Shown: positions 1 to 9,767 of the stretch, piece by piece
How positions within the stretch are numbered: the stretch's first letter is position 1
Layout: every line of letters starts with the position of its first letter
Assembly (NCBI GenBank): GCA_963580285.1
Contig: OY757024.1
Location: 121,954,045 to 122,018,044 of the forward strand
DNA: 64,000 nt
Direction of reading: 5' to 3'
Source of the DNA: Lucinisca nassula
Lineage: Eukaryota; Mollusca; Bivalvia; Lucinida; Lucinidae
The notes under the pieces: model-generated
Database searches by the model: none
What the model saw: the letters and a program-made list of their open reading frames with translations, nothing else
Told to the model about the DNA's origin: nothing
Made by a program: the position numbers and the translations under genes

Positions 1-70
1 GCGGTGGTGTAATGGTTAGCACGTCTGCCCGGAAAGCAGGAGATCCGTGGTTCGAGTCCCGGTTGCGGTG
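1..70 (+). tRNA. tRNA-like gene, copy 1 (5' three bases outside window)
   Basis: Same sequence as the four complete copies, lacking the first three acceptor-stem bases because the window starts here. It keeps the A box, the B box (GGTTCGAGTCC) and the T5 terminator at 78-82. Confidence 0.6.
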
Positions 71-337
71 CGACCGATTTTTGTACGCTAATTCATTTGT
101 TTATTTCATTGCCTGTATCGTGCTTTACTTTGTTTCTCATATATTTACTCGATACAGTAGAACATTTGTAAATCTAACAATAAATAAAATAAATAGAATA
201 AAAATGGCCGCCGTCCGTAGGTTAGAAAAGAACCGAAAATGATAGGGTCGCCTATGGCGGTAAATGAAAGGTCTCTAAATAGCGCTAATGACGTTAAAAG
301 GTTTATAAATGTTAAAATTGGCGTACAATGTCGGAAG

Positions 338-410
338 GCCGCGGTGGTGTAATGGTTAGCACGTCTGCCCGGAAAGCAGGAGATCCGTGGTTCGAGTCCC
401 GGTTGCGGTG
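338..410 (+). tRNA. tRNA-like gene, copy 2 (pseudo-tRNA, anticodon position GGA)
   Basis: It folds as a 73-nt cloverleaf: acceptor GCCGCGG with TTGCGGT (four Watson-Crick and three G-U pairs), D-stem GTGT/GCAC, anticodon stem TCTGC/GCAGG with loop CCGGAAA, and T-stem CCG-T-GG/CCCGG with one bulged T. Anticodon GGA would be serine, but there is no long variable arm and position 33 is C rather than U. The body is closer by eye to tRNA-Gly(UCC). I read it as a tRNA-derived Pol III gene that is unlikely to decode. The A box (TGGTGTAATGG), exact B box GGTTCGAGTCC, and T5 at 418-422 make a complete Pol III unit. Confidence 0.65.
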
Positions 411-677
411 CGACCGATTTTTGTACGCTAATTCATTTGTTTATTTCATTGCCTGTATCGTGCTTTACTTTGTTTCTCATATATTTACTCGATACAGTAG
501 AACATTTGTAAATCTAACAATAAATAAAATAAATAGAATAAAAATGGCCGCCGTCCGTAGGTTAGAAAAGAACCGAAAATGATAGGGTCGCCTATGGCGG
601 TAAATGAAAGGTCTCTAAATAGCGCTAATGACGTTAAAAGGTTTATAAATGTTAAAATTGGCGTACAATGTCGGAAG

Positions 678-750
678 GCCGCGGTGGTGTAATGGTTAGC
701 ACGTCTGCCCGGAAAGCAGGAGATCCGTGGTTCGAGTCCCGGTTGCGGTG
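678..750 (+). tRNA. tRNA-like gene, copy 3
   Basis: Identical to copy 2: same cloverleaf, C33, GGA at the anticodon position, bulged T in the T-stem, intact internal Pol III promoter and T5 at 758-762. Confidence 0.62.
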
Positions 751-1017
751 CGACCGATTTTTGTACGCTAATTCATTTGTTTATTTCATTGCCTGTATCG
801 TGCTTTACTTTGTTTCTCATATATTTACTCGATACAGTAGAACATTTGTAAATCTAACAATAAATAAAATAAATAGAATAAAAATGGCCGCCGTCCGTAG
901 GTTAGAAAAGAACCGAAAATGATAGGGTCGCCTATGGCGGTAAATGAAAGGTCTCTAAATAGCGCTAATGACGTTAAAAGGTTTATAAATGTTAAAATTG
1001 GCGTACAATGTCGGAAG

Positions 1018-1090
1018 GCCGCGGTGGTGTAATGGTTAGCACGTCTGCCCGGAAAGCAGGAGATCCGTGGTTCGAGTCCCGGTTGCGGTG
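1018..1090 (+). tRNA. tRNA-like gene, copy 4
   Basis: Identical to copy 2, with T5 at 1098-1102. Confidence 0.62.
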
Positions 1091-1357
1091 CGACCGATTT
1101 TTGTACGCTAATTCATTTGTTTATTTCATTGCCTGTATCGTGCTTTACTTTGTTTCTCATATATTTACTCGATACAGTAGAACATTTGTAAATCTAACAA
1201 TAAATAAAATAAATAGAATAAAAATGGCCGCCGTCCGTAGGTTAGAAAAGAACCGAAAATGATAGGGTCGCCTATGGCGGTAAATGAAAGGTCTCTAAAT
1301 AGCGCTAATGACGTTAAAAGGTTTATAAATGTTAAAATTGGCGTACAATGTCGGAAG

Positions 1358-1430
1358 GCCGCGGTGGTGTAATGGTTAGCACGTCTGCCCGGAAAGCAGG
1401 AGATCCGTGGTTCGAGTCCCGGTTGCGGTG
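1358..1430 (+). tRNA. tRNA-like gene, copy 5 (last of the array)
   Basis: The tRNA-like module is identical to copy 2, with T5 at 1438-1442. Only about 30 bp of the spacer follow before an (AT)n run (1464-1487) ends the array. Confidence 0.62.
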
Positions 1431-1489
1431 CGACCGATTTTTGTACGCTAATTCATTTGTTTATATATATATATATATATATATATATC

Positions 1490-1590
1490 AAAGTCTTTTT
1501 TCAAAAGAAAACCAACTAAAAGTCTTTTATTTTGCCGGACGTTTCAACCGGAACCCCGGTCTTCTTCGGCGACATATTTTTAATGACAGG
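1490..1590 (-). other. Possible decayed PLE end with hammerhead-like sequence
   Basis: On the minus strand GCCG is followed by AAGAAGA, a hairpin ACCGG/CCGGT, then GAAACGTC and CGGC. The order matches a hammerhead with a two-base-pair stem III (AC/GU), GUC cleavage triplet and GCCG/CGGC stem I, except that the core CU is AA. Such ends are known from Penelope-like elements. No PLE protein is attached here. From 1590 to 1780 I see nothing recognisable. Confidence 0.3.
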
Positions 1591-1781
1591 TAACTAACAA
1601 CGTCGTGAAGACAAGAACATATACAACTGCACGTCATCAAGAAACGTTACTTAAAGGACGTCTAAAACTACCATTCAGATTTCCCGCAAAAATGTAAAAT
1701 ACTGAAAAAAGACAGGTTGCGGTCATGCCGACTTGGAATGAGTTACAGATGCATTTCCGTTGATGGCGAATTACCCTTGAA

Positions 1782-1938
1782 ATCATGAAAACACGCCTAT
1801 ATGATTCCGATCCCCTCAAACCCCACCTTTAAAAGGTAAAACCGTGGTTTCCAGGGGTAAGCCAAATTCCCCCTGTTACCACCCAAAATAATTGAAAAAA
1901 TTGACAATGTATTTGTATAGGCGTGTTTTCGTAATGAT
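1782..1938. repeat. Small MITE, terminal inverted repeats, no hairpin core
   Basis: The left end (1782-1801) and right end (1916-1938) are inverted copies built on GAAAACACGCCTATA. The same ends and the inner 'cccctcaaaccccacc' motif occur in the palindromic MITEs near 2.5, 19.8, 20.6 and 27.9 kb, so this is a deleted member of that family. Confidence 0.6.
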
Positions 1939-2505
1939 AGGGGCCTTAATAAGAAATAATCCCCCTCCTCCCAAACTTAAGAACTGTTACGTGATAATTA
2001 AGAAAGAATGTTCTATCAAATCCTGCTTAAGAGATTATTAAATTGTCAGACCATCCATCAATCATATTATTATAACCGACCTTTGTGAAAAAGTGTGTGT
2101 GTGTGGGGGTGGGGGGGGGTTTCCCTTAATACCGGCTTTTATTTTGACCAGCGATAAACAGCGCATGACAAATCCCGCAAGAATGCCTGAGCGACCAGCT
2201 AAGACTCAGATCAGCCTGCGCATTCGCGCAGCCCGATCAAATTCCTCGCTGATGGTATGTACCCCCACAAGCCACGCCCCATGCAAAGAGACAATCAAAC
2301 TGCCTCGTCACAGGGGATTTCGTGCGCAGGTTAAATTAAGCCCCCGGTGAACGCACAGGCCACACCATAGGCTCCGCCATGCGCCGGATCATTTGAAATC
2401 AAATTACTTCCTGAGTGATCTCCCTTATAACCTTTTGGTTCTGAGCAGTTCTTAACTGATTCCGACGAATGCGCATGCATAATCATTCACTGGAAGGAAC
2501 CACTG
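1939..2505. other. No gene recognised
   Basis: Low-complexity and unrecognised sequence. A G-rich tract lies at about 2096-2120. A stretch near 2205-2240 ('gatcagcctgcgcattcgcgcag') resembles ends of short inverted-repeat elements common in molluscs, but no partner arm is visible. Confidence 0.4.
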
Positions 2506-2780
2506 AGCCCCATCACGAAAACACGCCTATACTGTTTTTTTTTTTTTTCCCTGGCCAAAAATGGAAATTTTCAGATGAAAAATTGTGATATTCTTCCTAT
2601 CTCCGCACAAAACACAGACCGCTGGGCCCGATAGAACCGCCTCGACGAGGCGGCTCCATCAAATACCAACAATGCATACCCCGAGCAGAAACAAGAAAAA
2701 TAATGTTCACACCCTCAAACCCCCATTTAACGGTTCAAGGGTGTCAAAACTACATAGCACAGGCGTGCCCCCGCGACGCG
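2506..2780. repeat. Palindromic MITE copy (diverged)
   Basis: It starts with 'cacgaaaacacgcctata', the family's terminal repeat. The core is a hairpin centred near 2642 (AACCGCCTCG/CGAGGCGG) between two arms ending in a degenerate 'gcagaaacaagaa'. The right end is poorly conserved. Confidence 0.5.
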
Positions 2781-3061
2781 GCCCAAGGACAAACGCTAGG
2801 GACACAAGTAACCCCACATCGGCCTACATACTATGCATATGCAGGCCGATCTGACCTCCCCTGACCAGCACAGAGAGGGTCACGAACGAAGAGCACAACG
2901 GAGGACCCAATCAGTCAACACGAGTGTGAAGGCCGATATGGGCCCTTTATATATATAATATAAATATATTTTTGTTATATATATGAAAACTAACAAAAAT
3001 GTCCCGAAACAAGATAATTATATGTAAAAAGTAAATAACATTAGCACATGGACTGTTTAAT

Positions 3062-3161
3062 AGTATCTTTATTATTGCCAACCGGTTTCAGATCTTCAGG
3101 ACAATAATGGCGCCATTATTGTCCTGAAGATCTGAAACCGGTTGGCAATAATAAAGATACT
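3062..3161. repeat. Perfect 100-bp palindrome of two PLE termini, hammerhead-like
   Basis: Two 50-bp arms, perfect complements, meet at 3111/3112. Each arm reads outward as stem I ATTATTGTC, CTGAAGA, TCT, GAAACCGGTT, GGCAATAAT. The stem I strands pair with one G-U. CTGAAGA fits the hammerhead CUGANGA core and GAA-ACC/GGU fits a three-pair stem III, but stem II is almost absent, so activity is doubtful. The two copies are head to head, as expected of inverted PLE terminal repeats. Confidence 0.85.
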
Positions 3162-3400
3162 TTTATATAGAAAATCAAAAAGTCCGATATCGCCACAATA
3201 ATATATTTTTTATCAAGCTTCTACTGCAGTTTCACTGTTTTGACAGATTTTCAAGAAGACATAAATATTTGCATGGCAACAATACGTAACGTCGTTACTT
3301 CCGGCGTTACTTGTGACGTAAGTAACGTTACGTTGGGATTGTTAAAAGACGCTATCATTACAAGGTCTGGTCATGAATACCCTGATGGCACATGTCTCTA

Positions 3401-3847
3401 TCAGTTGATTCTGTTCAACTTTGGCTTGAGCTTAGTGATAAAAAGCTTTTCTTTTGCCCTTCTTAAAGTTGTACTATCGGTGTACATTTTATAAAAAGGA
3501 AAAATTTTATATTTCGGAATGACAGTGTTTGCACAATTTGCTATGTGTTCACTGACTTTAAGCATCCTTGTTCTCGGGTCACGGATTTGTTGATTGTGAA
3601 CTGTTACCCTCTGCCTTAATAGGTTTCCAGTTTCACCAATATATTCCTCCCCGCAGCCTCTGCATTTCATGACATAAACTACATTTTTCACATCACATGA
3701 CATGTGTTCGTGGATTTTAAAGTTAGTTCCACAGTTGAAGGTGAATGAACTTCCTTCTAACAAATGAATGCAGAGGCCGCAGTTCGGTCTGTTGCATTTT
3801 TTTACTTCTGCATTGTTATGTGACGTGAACTTAGCCTTTGTTAGCAA
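3401..3847 (-). CDS. GIY-YIG endonuclease domain of a Penelope-like retroelement (partial)
   Basis: 148 residues. A cysteine cluster (C18, C23, C26) is followed by the GIY-YIG core: VVYVM at 56-60 and EYIGET at 68-73, then conserved-looking R and H residues around 78-84 (LLRQRVTVH). In EN-containing PLEs this domain sits C-terminal to the RT and nicks target DNA for reverse transcription. The N-terminal RT is missing and the reading frame opens at an internal ATG, so this is a fragment. It ends before the 3' UTR and the palindromic terminus. Confidence 0.8.
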   Translation of the reverse strand: MLTKAKFTSHNNAEVKKCNRPNCGLCIHLLEGSSFTFNCGTNFKIHEHMSCDVKNVVYVMKCRGCGEEYIGETGNLLRQRVTVHNQQIRDPRTRMLKVSEHIANCANTVIPKYKIFPFYKMYTDSTTLRRAKEKLFITKLKPKLNRIN

Positions 3848-3870
3848 ACGCTTTAGACTGTACGGCTGTT

Positions 3871-3871
3871 G

Positions 3872-3931
<60 letters not shown>
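3871..3931. repeat. (TA)n(TG)n microsatellite
   Basis: A short TA run passes into about 25 TG dinucleotides. Confidence 0.95.
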
Positions 3932-3933
<2 letters not shown>

Positions 3934-6648
3934 GATAGATTTGTCAGGAGTCCAAACCGCCAGGCTTATGGAAAGGCTTTGGAAGAATGCTACATTACTT
4001 AAATATATGTACTGTCCAAAGTACTTGTACTGTCTTCGAATCTTATGGGTTGTTTGCGAATCTTCTTGACCCTTTGATAAAACTTTGAACGGCGGAAAAA
4101 AAAGTGTTGAATTCTGTTGGATACTTAGACTGGCATCGCCAAAAAGAAGCTTATCTATGTTTAGGGGTGGAAGGTGTGTGTAGCTCGGAACAAAAGTATA
4201 CGGCAATCGGCGTAGCTTGGACAATGGAAAAAGTAGTGTGCTGCTTCTTCAACTGCAGTATTGCAACTGCACGTGGGGCTTGGGCAAAGATGATTGACAT
4301 ATAGATCGTATTTCAAGTTACTGCAATTATTACGTATTCGGGCATGTTGCACTGATAGATACCTGTCGCCATTGAGGAAATACAAAGGAATTTTGACGTT
4401 ATTTAATCGCAGTCTTTTAATGCTGTTTTTTAGCTAGAGAGACTGTCAGCAGACCGGATATCATTATTAAGCGAATTCCACAATGATACTGAAGAAGGTA
4501 TACAAGATTTTCTGAAATTTCAGTACGTGTAGCGGGAGTTACTAGATTATTGTTATTTCTTAGTTGGTATGGATTAGTTTCTCTAACAAAGGGAGGAATA
4601 ATATCTTGAATATAGTAAGGAGAAAGCCCATTGACTGCCTTGTATATAAAGGATAATTTCTGCTCTTGTCTTCTAACAGACAGTGGTACCCATCCACATT
4701 CACTATATAATTTGTCTAGTGAGACAGACCTGGTGAGTTCAGTGACTATCCTGGCTGCTTCATTCTGTAGTTTTTCTAGTGTGTTTGAGTTCTGTGTGGA
4801 ACAATTGTCCCAAACAATTGCTGAGTACACCAATATAGGTAAAACGTAAGAGAAGTAGATTTGGTAAAGTGCGACTCTGTGAAAAGTGTATTTTAATTTG
4901 CGCATGACGCCAATGATTTTAGAAGCACTGTTCACAATGTTTCATGTGTTTATTCCAGCGTCCGTTACTGCTTAGTGTTAGTCCGAGATGTCTGTGATCT
5001 GATACAAATGACACGGGAATTCCGTCAAATTCGATAACTGGCGGATGTTCATAACGCTTGAGGGTAAATAAGAGCGCTTCGGTTTTCAAAGGGTTGAAAT
5101 TTATTAACCACTGTTTTGACCAAGCTGACAAAATTTTTAAATCATGGTTAATTATGCCTTCCAGATCTTGAATTGTGGATGCGGAAGAGAACAACGAGCT
5201 ATCATCTGCAAAAAGCCTAGTTAAACTTAAGAGGGAATCTGCTATGTCGTTAACATAGATAAGAAATAGAAGAGGCCCTAGGACAGAGCCTTGAGGAACC
5301 CTTGCATTATCAGACAGAGAGCTTGAAACGCAGGATCTGATGACGACTCGTTGAGTTCTGTTAGGAAGATAGTCTGTGACACAGTTTAAAAGAGGTCCGC
5401 TTGTGCCATATTGTTTCAACTTGAATATTAGACCTTTGTGCCAGACTCTGTCAAAGGCTTTGGACACATCACCAAAGACCATACATGAATACTGATCGTT
5501 GTCGAAAGTTTGGCAGATGTGGTGATAAATGTCAATAAGCTGATAAGTAGTTGAGTGATTTGGAAGAAAACCAGAATGATATTTGTAAAGGAGATGGTTT
5601 TCGTGCAGGTGGTTGTAAATATGTTTGAATATTACGCGTTCCTGTAGTTTTCCTATGTTACTTAAAAGAGAAATAGGTCTGTAGTTGGACGGAAGAGATT
5701 TGTCGTCTTTTTTAAACAGAGGTAGGACATTTGATTCTTTTAGAGAACACGCAAACATACCTTCAGCGAATGACCTATTAAAAAGAATTGATAGTGGTAA
5801 AGAGATCTCTTTGGCAATTGGCTTTAACATTCGGTTACTTATTTTATCAGGGCCTGTGGCTTTATTGGGATTCAGTAAATTAATTAGTGTTTCTATTTCT
5901 GAGGCTTCACATGAAATGTTAGTCAGAGTATTTGGACATTTTGCTTGAAAAATAGGGAGGTGCGTATTAGTATCATTTATATTTGAAATTGAAGTAAAAT
6001 AGTTGTTTAAGCAATTAGCCTTTTCTTCGTCTGAAAAGCAGTAAACGTTTTGGTTGCCATCAGAAGAGGTGATAAGAGGAGGAATATTACTAGATGTGTT
6101 TTTGTGTTTAACAAAATGACGTATGACCTGCCAGAATTTTTTCTTATCATTGTTGTGGAAATCGGAAAGGGACAGTTCCAAGCTATTGTAGAAGTTTTCT
6201 TTTGCGTGTATTTTTAAGTTATTAACCTTATTTCTAGCATGCTTATATTTTTTCCAGTCGTTCTCAGTGACAGTTTTTAAGGATTTTTTCTTTAGTCTGT
6301 CACGGATGCGCAGAAAGTGGCGGATTTCTGAATCGAACCAAGAATTGTCCTCAGGGCGAACCGTTACGTGTTTACTTGGAATACATGTTTTAACAAAACT
6401 GAGGAAAGTGTGTGTGAATTTTTCAAAGGCTTCATTAGTAGACCCCTCATATAAACAATTCCAGTTGTGGTTTAGTACCAATTGTTTGAGCTGATCGAAA
6501 TTTCCTTTTTTATAAAGCCAAACTTGCCTTTCATATGACTTCTGGCAGTGATACTGGAAAGGAAATCTTATAAATGTTGCTTTGTGGTCGCTGATTTCGG
6601 ACGGAATAGTAAGAGTTCCTGAGTCAAGGTAAGGGAGATCATAAGAAA
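3932..6648 (-). mobile_element. Non-LTR retrotransposon (LINE), 5'-truncated in the endonuclease
   Basis: The minus strand carries the end of an APE-type endonuclease, a complete RT, and a C-terminal Cys/His region in three frames. The 5' limit is near 6648. Beyond that the sequence matches the 3' tail of the R1 family (compare 39770-39800), so the first ten codons of the long open frame are R1-derived, not LINE. The family is of the CR1/Jockey type by RT motif style; the clade is not assigned. Confidence 0.85.
4161..4935 (-). pseudogene. LINE ORF2 C-terminal region, frameshifted continuation
   Basis: From 4935 to 4417 the frame encodes the post-RT thumb region (SASKIIGVMRKL, then LQNEAARIV and FIYKAVNGLSPYYI). 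It shifts again near 4417, and 4385-4161 encodes RYLSVQHARIRNNCSNL followed by a Cys/His cluster (CPSPTCSC, then HYFFHCP), a nucleic-acid-binding finger typical after the RT in many LINEs. At least two frameshifts separate these parts. Confidence 0.75.
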
Positions 6649-6673
6649 TACAAACATTAAGCGACCAGACCAT
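4919..6673 (-). pseudogene. LINE ORF2: end of endonuclease plus reverse transcriptase
   Basis: 584 residues. SDH at 28-30 is the C-terminal catalytic motif of an APE endonuclease whose remainder is missing. RT motifs in order: KATGPDK (271-277), YRPIS (331-335), D402 with AF at 406-407, QGSVLGP (461-467) and FADD (488-491). All catalytic aspartates are present, though residue 458 of motif B is R where G is usual. The frame stops just after residue 580, and the normal continuation is found in another frame from 4935, so there is a frameshift near 4940. The start Met belongs to adjoining R1 sequence. The product would copy element RNA at a nicked target, but this copy is dead. Confidence 0.85.
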
Positions 6674-7906
6674 AATGGAAACCTAAACAAAGAAAGGCCA
6701 TAAGGACAGTTACTTTCCCACAAAATGGCCATATGGCCATCCAAAATTAAAAGACACAAGTGATACACACAGTAAGTAACAAACAACAACATAAATAAAT
6801 CGACACAGAAGAGCCGCCTTGGAACGGTCAGTGGAAGATTTCCACTGGGGGGCTTAAATCGATTTTACGTGGCCACAATCCTCGCCCTTACTTCCGTCGC
6901 GATTTAGACAAATAATTTGTTCAGTCCGCATGAAGGTCTCCTAACTCATCAGTGCAACATCTCCGTGAACACAAAAATCAAAGAACCACAGAGGTGAGAC
7001 AACGGTGAGGACTCGACAGCAAGAAACCACTGAAATGCTGGAGCAAAAGAAAACCAACAGTTAGACTCCAATGAGCCCGACCAGAGACAGAGCATCAGGC
7101 ACCAACCAACATTATCTCTCTAATTTTAAGCCTTTACGTTGGAGCCGTCATAGAATCTGAGGCCTGACCCACCGGCGTGCAATTAAAGAGGGAAGCAAAG
7201 TTGCCAACCGTGATAGGGTTAACTACCATGCATGCAGTCTGTCGTATAATATCCATGTTGTACCCAATCTTTTTATATCGAAGAATGATTTTACGAAATT
7301 GGGTGCTGAAGTCATTGCGGTTATACATTTTTCTGAATTTATATACTAAGTCACCATAAAATTCGGGTTCCGATAGACCTTGTTGCAGAAGAGATTTAAG
7401 TCCAATATTGAATTTTGAAATTAAATCAGAATGGCGTCTATAAAATTTTGAAAAGGCTATGCGTAGTTTATGGTACCGATAACCCTGATTAAGGAGTTTA
7501 GCCGTTAATAATTTATTACGAGTGTTGAAGTCAGTTACATGACTACACACTCTAGCAAATCGAATTAATTGCGAAATATAAACGCCATAGGATGGCGCAC
7601 GAGGAACATCACCATCCAAAAAAGGAAAATTTGCAATCTCAAAATCAAAGTCATCGCGTTTATCATAAATTTTGCACGAAACAAATCCATCTACAATAGA
7701 TAGATGTAAATCCAAAAACGGGGCCTCGGTATCAGAAGAATTTGCTTTATTTAACTGAAATTCTAGGGGGGGGGGGTCAATCTGACTGATCAAACCATCA
7801 AAATATGTATTATCAATATTTAATAAATCATCTAAATATCTAGAAGTAGAGCTAAAAGCTTCAATAATTTCAGATTGGTTATCAATGGAAAGCGACAAAA
7901 TGAAGT
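6649..7906 (-). mobile_element. R1 family, copy A: PLE-like RT element with conserved 3' tail
   Basis: R1 is the name used here for a family seen at least seven times in the window. This minus-strand copy has the RT C-terminal frame (7134-7898) and about 480 bp of 3' UTR. It is cut at both ends: by GC-rich 'ccgggag' repeats at 7907 and by the LINE at 6648. Its 3' UTR is shared with copies at 19.4, 21.8, 39.4, 42.1, 47.5 and 49.8 kb. Confidence 0.8.
7134..7898 (-). CDS. PLE-like reverse transcriptase, C-terminal part (R1)
   Basis: 254 residues. RYLDD at 20-24 is the RT catalytic motif C. It is followed by APFLDLHLSI and DGFVSCKIYDKRDDF (59-83). This order (motif C, FLD, then a tyrosine/Lys-Arg motif) parallels the Penelope-type arrangement of RYVDD, FLD and YRKPT. 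A related copy at 49.2 kb adds TNCAPLVAD just upstream, comparable to RT motif B. I therefore assign it to a PLE or PLE-related RT, by motif only. The frame is open, but the N-terminal half of the RT is missing, so the protein is not functional alone. Confidence 0.65.
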   Translation of the reverse strand: MSLSIDNQSEIIEAFSSTSRYLDDLLNIDNTYFDGLISQIDPPPLEFQLNKANSSDTEAPFLDLHLSIVDGFVSCKIYDKRDDFDFEIANFPFLDGDVPRAPSYGVYISQLIRFARVCSHVTDFNTRNKLLTAKLLNQGYRYHKLRIAFSKFYRRHSDLISKFNIGLKSLLQQGLSEPEFYGDLVYKFRKMYNRNDFSTQFRKIILRYKKIGYNMDIIRQTACMVVNPITVGNFASLFNCTPVGQASDSMTAPT

Positions 7907-8281
7907 CTCTTTCAAGTAACGGCCGGGAGCCGGGAGTAAAATCCGGGAGTAAATTTTGACAATCGAATAAAGGTACTAAACATTCACATATCTAGATGAC
8001 ATTTGATTCAAAAGTAGAATATAGACTTTTCTTTAAAATGCACATTTAAAGTGTAAACATTATTATCATGCACTTTTCAAGGTATGAGCCTAAATATAAG
8101 ACCATGTCGCAAAATTTTCGCCCGGGAGTAACTTTTGCGGTATTGGCGATGTCAAGCATTTTGCAACATATGTTCAGTCTGGGGTTGCTACAAGAATTAC
8201 TTTATGTGTTATCAATTAAAAACATATCAGAGATTAGAAAAACGCAAAATTAAAGTTATTTCATCGCTCCGCCTAGTAAAT

Positions 8282-8545
8282 AATTGACTCGGGAGTGGGC
8301 CGGGAGTAATTTCTCGGTTGAAATCGGCGTTTATTTGCCTTATTCTCGGCCTTATTGCTTCTATCACATACATTGTATTTCTTAAACGTTTGTCAGAAGA
8401 AAAGCTGAGATTCAGCATGGAGTACATGAATTTATTTACTCGTCATATCAGGACTCGACACACATCCAAATCTGATATAGGCAATCACACCAATAAACGC
8501 CGATTTCAACCCAGAAATTACTCCCGGCCTACTCCCGGGTCAATT
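8282..8545. repeat. MITE with 54-bp terminal inverted repeats
   Basis: 8282-8335 and 8492-8545 are inverted copies with about four mismatches ('aattgac[t/c]cgggagt' at the outer end). The 156-bp centre has no coding sequence. GC-rich ccgggag motifs of the same kind recur at 7920-7960 and 8118-8130. Confidence 0.75.
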
Positions 8546-8599
8546 GCTTACTTCACTGAGCGCTAAAAGAACTTTATTTTTGTATTTTTTTCTAATCTT

Positions 8600-8813
8600 T
8601 GATCCAATCTGATCAGCCCAAAAACCTTATGGAGCCTTTCCCCCTACCTGATGATGCTTCTCATGGAATTTGATCAAGATTGGCCATGGGGTATTAGAGA
8701 TATACTTATTTGAAATTGTTTACGGACGCATGCACGGACGCACGCACGAAGGACGACGGACAAAATGTGATCACAAAAGCTCACCTTGTCACTACGTGAC
8801 AGGTGAGCTAAAA
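8600..8813 (-). repeat. End of a TTTTAGCTCACC-type repeat element
   Basis: Read on the minus strand it begins TTTTAGCTCACCTGTCACG and continues with a small hairpin (GTCACGTAGTGAC) and an array of CGTCCGTCG-like triplets. The same start occurs at 31143, 52867 and, inverted, at 51126. Only the first ~200 bp are present. Confidence 0.55.
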
Positions 8814-8814
8814 A

Positions 8815-9763
8815 TGTATCAGATAAAATTTTATGCTTCATTCTAAAAGATCTCTTTTTTTTACTTCTTATGGGTCTATTTTTGAATTTGATTTGTCTGG
8901 GATGCTCTCGGATTATGTCCGGGATGTGTTGGTAGTGGTGAATTATCATAATATCTCGACATGACGTGGTCACTTATTGATAACAATTGTATCATATATA
9001 ATTCTGAGCTCCATTCTAAAAGAAAATTAAGTATTTTCTTTTTATACGCCCAATTGAGACAGTTGTCCGGGAATTGTCCGGGAAATGGCCGGGAAAAATG
9101 CGGGAAGTGGTGCGTTATCCCTAATGTCTCGACTTCGGGTGGTGAGAAATTAATACAATTAGTATCAAATAAAATTTTAAGCTCCATTATAAAAGACTGT
9201 AAAATTTTAGGTTTTCATTTGTAACATTTTCGGGGTCCATTTTTTGAAGTTAATTTGTCCGGGAAATTTCCGGATGGTGTCCTGGATGTTCAGAATCAGA
9301 ATTGTTACATGTGACACGTTTAATGACATTTGACATTCATGCACCAGGATGGTGGGGGTAGTGGTGCGTTATCCCTAATATCCCGGCTTCGGGTGGTCAG
9401 AAATTAATCAAATTAGATCTAGTATCAAATTAAATTTTAAGCACCATTCTAAAAGATTGTAAAACAATATTTTCATTTTTAACATTTTAGGTGTCCATTT
9501 TTAAAGTTTAGTTGTCCGGGAAATTCCCTGATTGTGTCCTGGATGTTGGGGTAGTTGTGCATTTTCATAATATCTCGAATTGTGGTAAACACTAATTGAT
9601 AACAATTGTATCAGATAAAATTTTAAGCTCAATTCTAGAAGAATATTAAATCAATTTCCTTTTTATACACATCATTGATGCAGATCTAATGAGTACCCAC
9701 AACCCGGATTGTGTTCTGGATGTTTGGGGTAGTGGTTAGTTTTCCTTAATATCTCGGCTTGTG
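8815..9763. repeat. Degenerate tandem repeat, ~170-190 bp, left half
   Basis: Units alternate 'attttaagctccattctaaaag', 'gtccgggaaat' and 'agtggtgcgttatccctaat'. The same family continues on the other side of the Gypsy insertion (14436-14900) and appears inverted at 15510-15960. 9285-9350 resembles the 3' tail of the LINE at 16 kb. Confidence 0.7.
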
Positions 9764-9767
9764 AAAG

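Larger units (their letters stand above)
1..1463 (+). repeat. Tandem array, 340-bp unit with one tRNA-like gene each
   Basis: Five copies (the first cut by the window edge, the last cut at its 3' side) repeat with an exact 340-bp period and look identical by eye. Each unit has a 73-nt tRNA-like sequence with Pol III A and B boxes and a T5 run just downstream, followed by about 265 bp of AT-rich spacer. The array probably continues upstream of the window. At about 1464 the spacer is replaced by an (AT)n run. Long open frames across the units start inside the tRNA and resemble no protein, so I treat them as fortuitous. Homogeneity suggests recent amplification or gene conversion. Confidence 0.93.
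3062..3847 (-). mobile_element. Penelope-like element, 5'-truncated 3' part
   Basis: The minus strand carries the C-terminal endonuclease of a PLE (3401-3847), then about 240 bp of 3' UTR, then an inverted terminal structure (3062-3161). No RT domain is present upstream, so this is a dead 5'-truncated copy. The flanking TG/TA repeat (3871-3931) separates it from the next LINE. Confidence 0.75.

Noticed and set aside
338..410. Functional tRNA-Ser(GGA)
   Set aside because: No long variable arm, C at position 33 and a bulged T-stem; treated as tRNA-like instead.
328..1593. Repeated 81-84-codon open frames in the tRNA array
   Set aside because: They start in or just before the tRNA-like module, repeat with it, and show no protein-like pattern.
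2093..2854. 85- and 89-codon plus-strand open frames
   Set aside because: Composition follows low-complexity and MITE sequence; no domain motif.
3240..3494. 84-codon plus frame opposite the PLE endonuclease
   Set aside because: Lies antisense to a recognisable GIY-YIG domain; a shadow frame.
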